64,000 nucleotides of DNA, taken from Synechococcus sp. JA-2-3B'a(2-13). GTDB lineage: Bacteria; Cyanobacteriota; Cyanobacteriia; Thermostichales; Thermostichaceae. Of this stretch, positions 44,061 through 52,864 are shown piece by piece. Within the stretch, counting starts at the first letter, position 1. Each line of letters opens with the position of its first letter. The notes under the pieces are model-generated. The model was not told the DNA's origin. It searched no databases and saw only the letters and a list, made by a program, of their open reading frames with translations. The DNA lies in the NCBI RefSeq assembly GCF_000013225.1, contig NC_007776.1:701277-765276 (forward strand), written 5' to 3'. The translations under genes and the position numbers were made by a program.

Positions 44061-45278
44061 ATGAGCCTGCCCACCCCCTTCGGTCTTCACCCCAGCACAA
44101 CCGAATTCGAGGCCTCGGATGCCCTGCGCCTCAGCCAGCGTCTGATTCAAGTGGGGATCGCCCTCTCCTCAGAAACAGATCTGGGGCGGCTGCTGGAGTT
44201 GATCGTTGCTCAAGCCCGAGAACTGACCCACTGTGATGGGGCCAGCCTCTTTGTCCGAGAGGGAGAAGAATTGCGGTTTTTCGTGGTCAACCGCCATGAG
44301 GAGCTGCGGGATCTGCGCCTGCCCCTCAGCCCTTCCAGCATTGTGGGCTATGTGGTGCTCACCGGGGAGAGCCTGAATCTGCCAGATGTCTACCACCTGC
44401 CCGCCGATCAGCCCTATGCTTTTAACCCACAGGTGGATCGGCAAACCGGCTATCGCACCCGCTCCTTGCTCACTGTGCCCATGCGGGATCCCTCAGGAAA
44501 GATCCTCGGCGCCCTACAACTGTTGAACCGCCTAAAGCCGGATCACCCCACCCCCCTAGCTCCTGACCAAGTGGCCGAGTGGAGCCAACCTTTTTCTGAG
44601 CTGGAAGTTAGCGTGGCAGAAGCCCTAGCCTCCCAGGCGGCGGTTGCCTATCAAAACGTCCAATTGCGGGAAGAACTCAAATCTGCCCACTTCGAGACCA
44701 TCTTCTGTCTGTCTGTGGCCGCAGAATACCGAGATCAAGATACCTCTTTTCACCTGAAGCGGATGAGCAACTACTCCCGCATCATCGCCAAACAGTTGGG
44801 CCTCTCCAGCCATGAGCAAGAGCTGATCTTCTACGCCAGTCCCATGCACGATGTGGGCAAAATCGGGATCCCGGATGCCATCTTGCAAAAGCCGGGGCGT
44901 CTGACCCCAGAAGAGCGGCAGATCATGAACCGCCACCCTGAGATTGGTTATGAGATCCTCAGCAAGTCCGACTCCGAGCTGATGAAAAAGAGCGCCATCA
45001 TCGCTCTGACCCACCACGAGAAGTTCGACGGCAGTGGGTATCCGCGCGGCCTCAAAGGAGAAGGGATCCCTCTAGAAGGGCGGATTGTGGCCTTAGCCGA
45101 TGTATTCGATGCCTTGGCCAGCCGTCGCCCCTACAAAGAAGCCTGGGCTTTGAATGAGGTCTTTCAGTTTGTAGAGGACAACAGAGGCAGCCATTTCGAT
45201 CCGCAAGTGGTGGCCGCCTTTAACCGAGGACGCAGCGAAATTCTGGAAATCTACCACCGCTATCAAGAAACCCGCTAA
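44061..45278 (+). CDS. GAF-HD-GYP cyclic-di-GMP phosphodiesterase
   Basis: 405 aa cytoplasmic protein. A GAF sensor domain occupies about residues 20-195 (LIVAQARELTHCDGASLFVR, RTRSLLTVPMRDPSGKILGA). The HD-GYP domain (about 215-400) has the metal-binding MHDVGKIGIPDAILQKPGRL, MNRHPEIGYEIL, THHEKFDGSGYPRGLKGEGI and VALADVFDALASRRPYKEAW. All canonical residues for c-di-GMP hydrolysis are present. The GAF ligand is unknown; no chromophore-type Cys motif was noticed. Confidence 0.92.
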   Translation: MSLPTPFGLHPSTTEFEASDALRLSQRLIQVGIALSSETDLGRLLELIVAQARELTHCDGASLFVREGEELRFFVVNRHEELRDLRLPLSPSSIVGYVVLTGESLNLPDVYHLPADQPYAFNPQVDRQTGYRTRSLLTVPMRDPSGKILGALQLLNRLKPDHPTPLAPDQVAEWSQPFSELEVSVAEALASQAAVAYQNVQLREELKSAHFETIFCLSVAAEYRDQDTSFHLKRMSNYSRIIAKQLGLSSHEQELIFYASPMHDVGKIGIPDAILQKPGRLTPEERQIMNRHPEIGYEILSKSDSELMKKSAIIALTHHEKFDGSGYPRGLKGEGIPLEGRIVALADVFDALASRRPYKEAWALNEVFQFVEDNRGSHFDPQVVAAFNRGRSEILEIYHRYQETR

Positions 45279-45560
45279 ATCCAGCTCCAGATCAATCAGG
45301 GATCCAAGATACCAACCCAGAACATTCAGCTCCAAAGGGATCCGTCCCAGCAAACCGCAAAGAAGGGATCCCAGGCCATCCTTCCCGCACAATTCTGCAA
45401 AATCCTATGGGCAGGAGATGGGATCCCAGGGCAAACTGAAGGTGGTCGATTTTCTGCAGGAATCACCCCATCAAAGGCCGATCTAGAGCCGACTTTTTGT
45501 GTTGCTCTACACATTAGCATCCAACCCATCTGTACCCAACGTGTGCCGAGGATCCCTGTG

Positions 45561-46682
45561 ATGGCTACCCTGACAAATCCACCCACTCCTACCCTATCGA
45601 TCAACACCAAGCTGCGCGATTTGGCCTTGGTGGAGTTTCAGGTGAGCGAGTCCACCCCTTGTGAGAACGTGGTGCGCCGCCTAGAAGATGACAGCAGCCT
45701 TTCAGGAGTCATCGTGCTGGACGAGCGGTCACAGGTGCGGGGAATGTTGACCCGCCGCGCCATTCTGGAGTGGATGCTCAGCAAGCCCTACGGCCTGGAT
45801 GTGTTTTTGAAGCGGCCCATCAGCTCCATGGTAGAGTTCCATAGCCGGGATTTTCTCTTGCTCCCCGGCGACTGCGATGTCATCCAAGCAGCCGACCGAG
45901 CTTTCCAACGGCCCGAAGAGACCATCTATGACCCCGTGGTGGTTCAACTGGGATCCCAGGACTACCGCCTTCTCGATGTGCCGGTGTTGTTGGTGGCCCA
46001 GGCCCAGGTGCATCTGGCCACCCAGCGCAAGCTACAGGAGCAGCAGGAAGAGATGATAAGGATCTTGGCAGAGCTGGAGCAGGAAAAAAACCGCAGCCTC
46101 CAGTATGCCCGGGATCTGGAGCGGCAAAAAGCCGAGATCCTCAACCAAAACCTGGCCTTAGATATGGAACGCCGGCGGGCCCAACAGCGCTCTGAGGAGC
46201 TGGCTCGCCTCAATGCCCGCATCATCGAGATTAGCTCGATCCTCTCGGAGAAGGGCAAATCCACCTTTGCCGCCACCTTTGCTGGGGTAGAAGCGGTGCG
46301 CACCCTCTTCCAGGAAATTGCCGACAACAACCAGGAGCTATCCCGCGAACTCAAGGAGATCAACACCATCGTGGATTTGATCGTGGAGGTGGCAGGATAC
46401 ATTCGCCTGCTCTCCTTTAACGCGGCTGTAGAGGCCAACCGCAGCGGTGGTGCCGGTGGCTTTGGAGCCATTGCCCAGGAGATCCGCAAATTGGCGGGAC
46501 GAACCACCGAGGCCAGCAACCGCATTCGCGGCCTAGCAGAGCGTATCCAGCGCCAGAGCCAATCCACCCTGCAATCGGCCCAAAGCAGTGCTGAGGTGGT
46601 GCAATCCCTTTACCAGCAGGCCCAGTCGGCTCAGTTGGCCCTAGAGGAGCTGCAAACCCTGTTGGAACGAGCCCAAATCTAG
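45561..46682 (+). CDS. Soluble chemoreceptor-like signalling protein with CBS-like N-terminus
   Basis: 373 aa from ATG 45561 (GTG 45543 possible). The N-terminal 130 residues look like a CBS pair or related input domain: TPCENVVRRLEDDSSLSGVI, VLDERSQVRGMLTRRAILEW. A long coiled coil (about 155-230) leads to a short methyl-accepting-type signalling tip: IRLLSFNAAVEANRSGGAGG, FGAIAQEIRKLAGRTTEASN. No membrane segment or HAMP domain is present, so it is cytoplasmic. Known relatives signal through CheA-like kinases or Pil systems; the partner is unknown here. Confidence 0.8.
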   Translation: MATLTNPPTPTLSINTKLRDLALVEFQVSESTPCENVVRRLEDDSSLSGVIVLDERSQVRGMLTRRAILEWMLSKPYGLDVFLKRPISSMVEFHSRDFLLLPGDCDVIQAADRAFQRPEETIYDPVVVQLGSQDYRLLDVPVLLVAQAQVHLATQRKLQEQQEEMIRILAELEQEKNRSLQYARDLERQKAEILNQNLALDMERRRAQQRSEELARLNARIIEISSILSEKGKSTFAATFAGVEAVRTLFQEIADNNQELSRELKEINTIVDLIVEVAGYIRLLSFNAAVEANRSGGAGGFGAIAQEIRKLAGRTTEASNRIRGLAERIQRQSQSTLQSAQSSAEVVQSLYQQAQSAQLALEELQTLLERAQI

Positions 46683-46734
46683 CCTCCCTTTTGAGATTCT
46701 TCTGGATCCTGAGAGCCTGAGGTTGCCATGGTGG

Positions 46735-47136
46735 CTAGGGGGCAGCTTTCCCCTCTCGAATCTCATAAGTATAAAATTGCCCAGCCACGGCAAGGGTTTC
46801 AAAGTGGTAGGTGGGCAAGGAAATCCCCAGCGGGCCAAAGTTGAGCAACGACAAATCGGTGGTGTAGAGGCTGAAAAGGATAAAATTCTGCCGGCGGGTT
46901 TGGCGCATGAACAGAGCTTCTAGTTCGGGCTGGAGCTCTCGGACAAGGGCATGACATTCCTCAATCAAAGTGACCAAGAAAGACGGGATCTGAGCGCAGT
47001 ATTCTCGCGTAGCGTAGGCGGCCAGTTGTTGCCCTGCATGGGTTCTGTACTCTTCTAAGGTGGGATTGGTGATGGCCAAAGCAGCCACTCCTCCCGCCAA
47101 AACCAGCCCGGAAAGCAAGGAAAAGACCTTTAGCAT
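46735..47136 (-). CDS. DUF4359 protein
   Basis: 133 aa from ATG 47136, chosen because family members begin with a short hydrophobic helix (VFSLLSGLVLAGGVAALAIT). Longer starts would read through a dispersed repeat (47211-47240). The family pattern is clear: NPTLEEYRTHAGQQLAAYAT, REYCAQIPSFLVTLIEECH, RRQNFILFSLYTTDLSL and PTYHFETLAVAGQFYTYEI. Membrane-anchored or secreted, function unknown. Confidence 0.8.
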   Translation of the reverse strand: MLKVFSLLSGLVLAGGVAALAITNPTLEEYRTHAGQQLAAYATREYCAQIPSFLVTLIEECHALVRELQPELEALFMRQTRRQNFILFSLYTTDLSLLNFGPLGISLPTYHFETLAVAGQFYTYEIREGKAAP

Positions 47137-47210
47137 CGCAGCCTCCGAAACCAGATTTTCCATTCTGCTACAGGCTTGAGCCACCTCAACAGGGATCTTC
47201 CGGCAGAAGC

Positions 47211-47240
47211 CAAAGGGTTCTGTCCCGCTGACGCAATCGA
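47211..47240 (+). repeat. Dispersed repeat, degenerate type A
   Basis: CAAAGGGTTCTGTCCCGCTG then ACGCAATCGA. It lies between the DUF4359 gene and prfB. Confidence 0.65.
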
Positions 47241-47458
47241 CCAAAGCCGACCCGTCGATCCCGTAGCCCTTTCGCCAGCCGCCTGCGCGGGATCAACAGC
47301 CAAACGCTCTACCCCGAAAGGACTCCTAGGAACCCGGTTCACCGGCGCTGCACGGCAACAGTGTTCCGGCAAGCCCGCAGAAGGGCTATATCCCTTGATT
47401 GAGTTGCCGGCCCACAGGTTAGGATGGGATCCGACGCGCAAACAGCTTGCTGCTCTCT

Positions 47459-48590
47459 ATGGAACTTGCCGATCTAAGACGCACCCTAGAATCGCTCACC
47501 TTGCGCCTGAGCAACGCTCAGGACTATCTTTGACCTGCCCCACTTGGAGCAACAGATTGCCATCCTAGAGCAAGAAGCCTCGCAGCCGCAGTTTTGGAAT
47601 GATGTAGAGGCAGCCCGCCGCCACCTGCAAAAGCTCAACAGCCTCAAGGCCTCCTGGGATCAGGTGCACCGCTGGAAGGATCGCCTGGAAGATGCCGCCA
47701 GCGCCCTTGAGCTGCTCCAAGAAGAGCCCGATCCGGAACTCTTAGCCGAGACAGCGGGATCCCTGGCAGCGGTGGAGCGGGAGTTGGGCCAGTGGGAGCT
47801 ACAGCAACTGCTCTCCGGCCCCTACGACAAAAACGGTGCCATCCTCGCCATCACCGCCGGCGCAGGGGGAACCGACGCCCAGGACTGGGCGGAAATGCTC
47901 CTGAAAATGTACACCCGCTGGGCCGAAAACCAGGGCTACAAGGTCAGCCTCTCGGAATACTCCGAAGGTGCCGAAGCCGGCATCAAGTCCGCCACCCTGC
48001 TGATCGAAGGCCCCTACGCCTATGGTTATCTCTCTGCCGAGAAGGGTAACCACCGGATGGAGCGCATCAGCCCCTTCAACGCCAACGGCAAACGGCAAAC
48101 CAGCTTCGCCGGCGTAGAGGTGATGCCGATCCTGGAAGAGGAAAGCGAGTATGAGCTGAAGATGGAAGATCTGGAGTTCGAGACCTCCCGCTCGGGTGGA
48201 GCAGGTGGCCAAAACGTGAACAAAGTGGAAACAGCGGTGCGGGTGATCCACAAGCCCACCGGCATTGCCGTGCGCTGCACCGAGGAGCGCTCCCAACTGC
48301 AAAACAAAGAGCGGGCCATCCAGATCTTGAAGGCCAAGCTGATCGAGATGGAAGAAGAAAAACGCAGACAAAAGCTGGCCGAGATTCGCGGCGAGATGGT
48401 GACTCAGGGCTTTGGGGGGCGTATTCGCACCTACACCTTCGATCCTTACAAGTTGATCAAGGATCACCGCACCAACGCCGAAACCTACAATGTCGAGGCC
48501 TTTATGAACGGCGAGCCGGAGGAGCTGATGCATTTTATCCAGGCCTATCTGCGGCAGGAATACGCCAAACAACAGGCCGCCGCAGTCTAG
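47459..48590 (+). CDS. prfB: Peptide chain release factor 2 (programmed +1 frameshift)
   Basis: Terminates translation at UGA and UAA. Translation starts at ATG 47459 and reads 24 codons to CTT TGA. A +1 shift at CTTTGAC (47528-47534) then joins [16 protein letters not shown] and the rest, giving about 376 aa. Features: the SPF-type stop-recognition region is around [20 protein letters not shown], and the catalytic GGQ is in [20 protein letters not shown]. Release factor 2 thereby limits its own synthesis by suppressing the shift. The stop shares CTAG with the convergent menC. Confidence 0.96.
47519..47534 (+). other. prfB programmed frameshift site
   Basis: CAGGACTATCTTTGAC: slippery CTT followed by in-frame TGA and C, with an AGGA element just upstream, as in the classical release factor 2 site. 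Confidence 0.93.
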
Positions 48591-49651
48591 GGCCGGCTGT
48601 AGCGCTCCCACACCGCCTGCATGAGGGCAGCCCGCTCCTGGGCTGAGAGCTGGGTCAAGGTCAGGGGATCCCCTTCCTGGAAAAACTCCCCTACCCCCCA
48701 TCCCACGGCCCGGGGAGAGGCGGTTTTGGCTTGCAGGGATCCCGCCCAGGCCAGTCCATGCCAAGCGCCGATGGCAGTCTCCAGCGCAGAAGAAAAAACC
48801 AGATCCAGGCCGGGATGTCGGCTGAGATACTCCCGCAGCGCGATGCAGGAGCCCACCAAAGATGGCTTCACCACCAGGATCCCTGTCCATCCTGAGCGAT
48901 GGACGGCTTGCAACTGTTCCAAACAGGCCACCGATTCATCCAAAGCAATGGGGGTCTGGTACTGGCGGCTGAGCTCCACCAGATGGGAGTGCTGATCCGG
49001 CGGCAGAGGCTGCTCCAAAAACTCGATCTTGCCCGGCGAGTCCTGGTTAAGCCGATCACAAACCATCAGCCACCGGTGGGCCTCCGCAAGCGATAATCCC
49101 CCATTGGCATCCAAACGCAGACGGGATCCCGGCGGCAAGCGCTCCAGCCATTGCTCCAGCTTCTCCAACTCCTGCTGCATGGGATCCCTCCCCACCTTGA
49201 GCTTGTACACCGACCGCGTGAGTGGGACGGAGTCCTTGTAGGAGTCCTTGTAAGATTCCGGCGGCAGGGTCTCCCCCAAAAGTTCACAGAAAGAGAGTAG
49301 AGAGAGATCCTTGTTCAACCAATCGGGATCCCGACAGGCCAGCCAAGCGCCTTCCAACCCAAACCGGCAGGCCGGCAGTGCTTCTGGGATCCCCAAAATA
49401 TACGCCTCCGACAAAAGAGGGGGCAGCTGCCGACAAAACGCCAGAGCCTGCTCCAGGGTTTCGCTGCCAAACCAAGGGATGGGAGCAATTTCCCCATATC
49501 CCTGACAGCCTGTCTCCCGATCTGTAAGTCGGATCAGGATCCCTTCGCGCACGGACCACAGTCCGTGGTGGGTACGCAGGGGCCGCCGAAAGGGACGCCA
49601 GTAGGAGCAAAACGCAAAGGAAAACCGCTTTTCCAGCCGCCCAAGCGGCAC
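48587..49651 (-). CDS. menC: o-Succinylbenzoate synthase
   Basis: Enolase-superfamily dehydratase making o-succinylbenzoate for phylloquinone/menaquinone synthesis. The start chosen is GTG 49651 (RBS GAGGG upstream, about 354 aa); a TTG at 49720 would lengthen it. Barrel residues: catalytic Lys in [48 protein letters not shown] and [11 protein letters not shown]. Immediately before the catalytic strand a dispersed repeat inserts [18 protein letters not shown], including a 12-bp tandem duplication. The enzyme otherwise looks intact. Confidence 0.9.
   Translation of the reverse strand: MPLGRLEKRFSFAFCSYWRPFRRPLRTHHGLWSVREGILIRLTDRETGCQGYGEIAPIPWFGSETLEQALAFCRQLPPLLSEAYILGIPEALPACRFGLEGAWLACRDPDWLNKDLSLLSFCELLGETLPPESYKDSYKDSVPLTRSVYKLKVGRDPMQQELEKLEQWLERLPPGSRLRLDANGGLSLAEAHRWLMVCDRLNQDSPGKIEFLEQPLPPDQHSHLVELSRQYQTPIALDESVACLEQLQAVHRSGWTGILVVKPSLVGSCIALREYLSRHPGLDLVFSSALETAIGAWHGLAWAGSLQAKTASPRAVGWGVGEFFQEGDPLTLTQLSAQERAALMQAVWERYSRP
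49213..49252 (-). repeat. Dispersed type A repeat inside menC with partial duplication
   Basis: On the minus strand TACAAGGACTCC occurs twice, then GTCCCACTCACGCGGTCG. In frame it encodes [14 protein letters not shown]. Confidence 0.8.
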
Positions 49652-50015
49652 GGATCCCTCTTTTTGGGTATCCCCTGCAGATGATCTGCTGTGCCTACCA
49701 GCCACAAAAAGCTCAAGCAAGATAAAGAAAGGAAAAACGCCAGTTTTCTCAGAGGGCTGCTATTCAGAAACGATCCCCATCGTTTTCTTGGACATCTCGA
49801 GATTGACCCACAATCGTGACCTCAATCCAGAGTTATGGTTACTTCAGGCCAGGGTGAGACACATGGGCTCCTAAAAAAAGCTTTCCGGCACTGCGCATTC
49901 AACATTTTCAACATTTTTTATTTAGGTGTTTTATTGAGGTGTGGGCGCAATGTCCCCGTTTGAATCGAAATGGCCATGTTTGCCAGATCTTAGTTTTCCT
50001 CATGGTTTGCTCAGC
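49652..50015. other. Intergenic AT-rich leader region of menC
   Basis: About 300-360 bp with no further gene. It is AT-rich around 49895-49935 (CAACATTTTTTATTTAGG) and probably carries the menC promoter. The M16 peptidase gene ends at 50016 on the same strand. Confidence 0.35.
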
Positions 50016-51305
50016 TTAAAACACCAGCTCAACCTCTGCCAAGGCGGCTTCCGGCCCCACCAGAGCAATGGCCGGGGGGGTCAGGTAGGTCTTTGCGGCT
50101 TGGTGGAGCTGCTCTGGGGTGAGCTGCCTGACCCCCTGCAAATACTGCCGGTCAAACTCCATGCCCAAGCCCAAAATCTCGTACCAGCCCGCCAGTTGAG
50201 CCACCTGGGCATTGGTTTGTTTGCTGAGGGCATACTGGCCCAGAAGTTTGCGCTGCGCCATTTCCACCTCTGCCAGGTCGAGCGGATTGGCCTGCAGACG
50301 GTGGATTTCTGCTTGTAGGCGTTCCAGAGCCACCTGGGTGTTCTCTGCTGCAGTGCCCATGTAAACCCCAAAAGGGGCGGGATCCCGGCGGGTGGCAAAA
50401 AAAGCCGAGACCTCATAGGCCAGGCCACAGCGCTCCCGCAGTTCCACAAACAGACGGCTGGATAGACCGCTGCCCAAGTAGGTGGCCAACAGTTTCAGGG
50501 CCGGATAATCCGCAGAAGCAGCAGGGGATCCGCGAAACCCAATCAAGATTGTTGTCTGCTGAGTGGGCTGGGGCAACCTCAGCAGTTGGGGATCCCTCAG
50601 AGGGGGCAGGGGAACATCCCGATCCTCTGGAGAGGGGCCGGGAACAACCCAGTCTCCCAAAGCCGCTTCCACCTGGGCAGCCATCTGCTCCGGCGGCTCT
50701 GGGCCGATCACCACCATCACCATTCCATTGGGACGACAGTAGGCCGCGTGATAGGCTACCAAATCCTCGCGGGTCAGGGATCCCACCGTTTCCAGCCGTC
50801 CCAACCCCGGCAGAGCGTAGGGATGATCCCCATAGAGGGCTTGTTGCACCTGCTCGAAAGCCAAGCTGAAGGGCCGTTCCTGTTGGGCGCGGATGGCCTG
50901 CAGCATCAACCCCTGCTCTCGCGCCACCTCCTCTTCAGGAAAACTGGGATCCCGCAGCGTCTCCGCAAGCAAATCCAGCAACTCCGGGAAATCGGCAGCC
51001 ACACAGCGCAGGCTCACCTCGAAATAGTCGGCAGAACTGTCCACCGATAGCGAGGCTCCCAGCGATTCCACCGCAGCAGCAATGGCCTGGGAGTTGCGCC
51101 GATGCGTGCCTTTGGTGAGGACAGCCGCCATCAAGTGGCTCACCCCCGCCTGTTGCGGCCGCTCTGCCCGGCTACCACCGCGGAAAAAACAGTGGGCAGC
51201 CAAGATCTCCACCGTTGGGTTCTGGCCCAGCAACAGCGTGATGCCATTGGCCAAAAGGACGCGCTGTAAACGGCCACGTTGGGTGGCAAGCAGAGCAGAG
51301 TTCAT
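50016..51305 (-). CDS. M16-family peptidase-like subunit lacking the zinc site
   Basis: 429 aa from ATG 51305 (a TTG at 51341 is weaker). It has the M16 double domain. Where active members have HxxEH it reads GVSHLMAAVLTKGT, so the Glu and second His are lost and catalysis is unlikely. The C-terminal half keeps typical features (ILIGFRGSPAASADYPALKL; YLGSGLSSRLFVELRERCGL). It sits about 60 bp after the active M16 gene, as expected for the inactive partner of a heterodimeric processing peptidase. Confidence 0.9.
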   Translation of the reverse strand: MNSALLATQRGRLQRVLLANGITLLLGQNPTVEILAAHCFFRGGSRAERPQQAGVSHLMAAVLTKGTHRRNSQAIAAAVESLGASLSVDSSADYFEVSLRCVAADFPELLDLLAETLRDPSFPEEEVAREQGLMLQAIRAQQERPFSLAFEQVQQALYGDHPYALPGLGRLETVGSLTREDLVAYHAAYCRPNGMVMVVIGPEPPEQMAAQVEAALGDWVVPGPSPEDRDVPLPPLRDPQLLRLPQPTQQTTILIGFRGSPAASADYPALKLLATYLGSGLSSRLFVELRERCGLAYEVSAFFATRRDPAPFGVYMGTAAENTQVALERLQAEIHRLQANPLDLAEVEMAQRKLLGQYALSKQTNAQVAQLAGWYEILGLGMEFDRQYLQGVRQLTPEQLHQAAKTYLTPPAIALVGPEAALAEVELVF

Positions 51306-51365
51306 GCAGGCAAGGGATCCCGTCCAAAATCCGAAAATCAAGAGTCCGGAGCGCCAAGGCGGCGC

Positions 51366-52778
51366 TTAACGGCAAGCCAGTTGCAGCTCCGAAGCCGCCG
51401 CTGTACCCAGGGCAGTCGGCTTGAGAACGGTGACCACATAGGCCTCCAAAGACAAGTACTGCTGGGCCAATTCCCGGATCTGAGCCGGGGTAAAAGATTG
51501 CACCAGCTCCAGGTACTCTTGAATGCGTTGCACCCCGCCCAACGTCTCGTAGTAGCCATAGATGCCCGCCAATTGGCTGGGGGACTCGGCGGAGAACAGG
51601 AACTCATGGGTGAGCATACGCCGGGTGCGATCCAACTCCGCTTGGCCGATGCCATCCTGCTGCAGCTTTTCAATCTCGTGCAGGATCGTCGCCTCCACCC
51701 GCGCCACATCCTTCGGCTCCAGCTGAGCGCCGATACAAAACAGTCCCCCCTCCTTCAACACCAGCGAAGAACAGCCAATGGCCCTCACCCAGCCCCGCTG
51801 TTCCCGCAGCAGATGCACCAGCCGCGAAGTACGGCCATCTCCCAGCAGAGAAGCCAACATCTCCAGGCCACAGGCTTGCTGCCAATCGTCAATGCCAACG
51901 GTAGGCCAGGCCAATTTCAGACGGGCTTGCTCCAAGCGGGCATGGTCGCTCTCCCGGCGCAGGATCCCTTGGGGACGAGGCTGGGGCGGGATGGGGGGGC
52001 TGGCCGGTGCTGGCCCGGCGGCAGAGCTGCCAAACTGCTCCTCCACCAAGGCCAACGCCCGCTCGGGATCGATGCCACCCGTCACCACCACCGTCATGGA
52101 TTCAGGCCGATACCAAGCGCGGTGGTAAGCGCGCATCACCTCAGGGGTCAGTTGCATCAAGCTTTCCGGTGTGCCCAACACCGGTCGTCCATAGGGATGC
52201 TCCCCATAGGCAGTCTGCATCAAAAGCTGATAGGCCGTGTAATCAGGGTTGTCGGCGGCGCGGCGAATTTCCTCCAGAACCACCTGCCGCTCCCGCTCAA
52301 ACTCTGGATCCGGGATCCCGGCCCGCAAAACCACCTCTGCCAAGTAGGGCAAGGTATCCGCTAGGTCAGCAGCAGCCACCGTAATGTAGTAATGGGTGTA
52401 GTCTTGGCCGGTGGCAGCATTGGTAACTCCGCCCCGTCCTTCCACGGCCCAATCCAGCTCACCAGGGGCCAGCCGCTCGCTGCCCTTAAACACCATGTGT
52501 TCCAAAAAATGGGATAGGCCCAGCCACTCCGGCGGCTCATGGCGTCCACCTGTCCGTACCCAGACGTCAACGGTTACAGAATCGGCAATTGGGATGGGAT
52601 GAACGATAACGCCTAGCCCGTTGCTCAGTCGGTGGGTGTAGGCGGGCAAGAGACGAGGAAAGCGGTTCAAAATTCTTAATTGATGGAGAACAGTCTTAAT
52701 TGTAGATGGAGAGGGTCTCCCGGAAATAGTATCTGAGACTACTTTTCTTGGTCTTCTCTCCCCGGCTTGCGGAGGCAA
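51366..52778 (-). CDS. M16-family zinc metallopeptidase (catalytic subunit)
   Basis: Up to 470 aa. The zinc site is intact: LSHFLEHMVFKGS, with the third ligand Glu in RERQVVLEEIRRAADNPDYT. The C-terminal half has LARLKLAWPT-type domain features (ARLKLAWPTVGIDDWQQACG, LLGDGRTSRLVHLLREQRGW). The start is uncertain: TTG 52778 is the longest, while family similarity begins near LPAYTHRLSNGLGVIVHPIP. It likely degrades or processes peptides in the periplasm or cytoplasm together with the following inactive homologue. Confidence 0.9.
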   Translation of the reverse strand: MPPQAGERRPRKVVSDTISGRPSPSTIKTVLHQLRILNRFPRLLPAYTHRLSNGLGVIVHPIPIADSVTVDVWVRTGGRHEPPEWLGLSHFLEHMVFKGSERLAPGELDWAVEGRGGVTNAATGQDYTHYYITVAAADLADTLPYLAEVVLRAGIPDPEFERERQVVLEEIRRAADNPDYTAYQLLMQTAYGEHPYGRPVLGTPESLMQLTPEVMRAYHRAWYRPESMTVVVTGGIDPERALALVEEQFGSSAAGPAPASPPIPPQPRPQGILRRESDHARLEQARLKLAWPTVGIDDWQQACGLEMLASLLGDGRTSRLVHLLREQRGWVRAIGCSSLVLKEGGLFCIGAQLEPKDVARVEATILHEIEKLQQDGIGQAELDRTRRMLTHEFLFSAESPSQLAGIYGYYETLGGVQRIQEYLELVQSFTPAQIRELAQQYLSLEAYVVTVLKPTALGTAAASELQLACR

Positions 52779-52864
52779 AACGCTCCGCCCCTTTTGGGGA
52801 ACCTTTTGTGGAAGAGGAAGAACCTAGGCGCCTTGGGCCGCCCCCTGTCCACCCATCTCCCCAA

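Noticed and set aside
47137-47244. Longer N-terminus for the DUF4359 protein
   Set aside because: The extra codons are derived from a dispersed repeat and precede the family's hydrophobic start.
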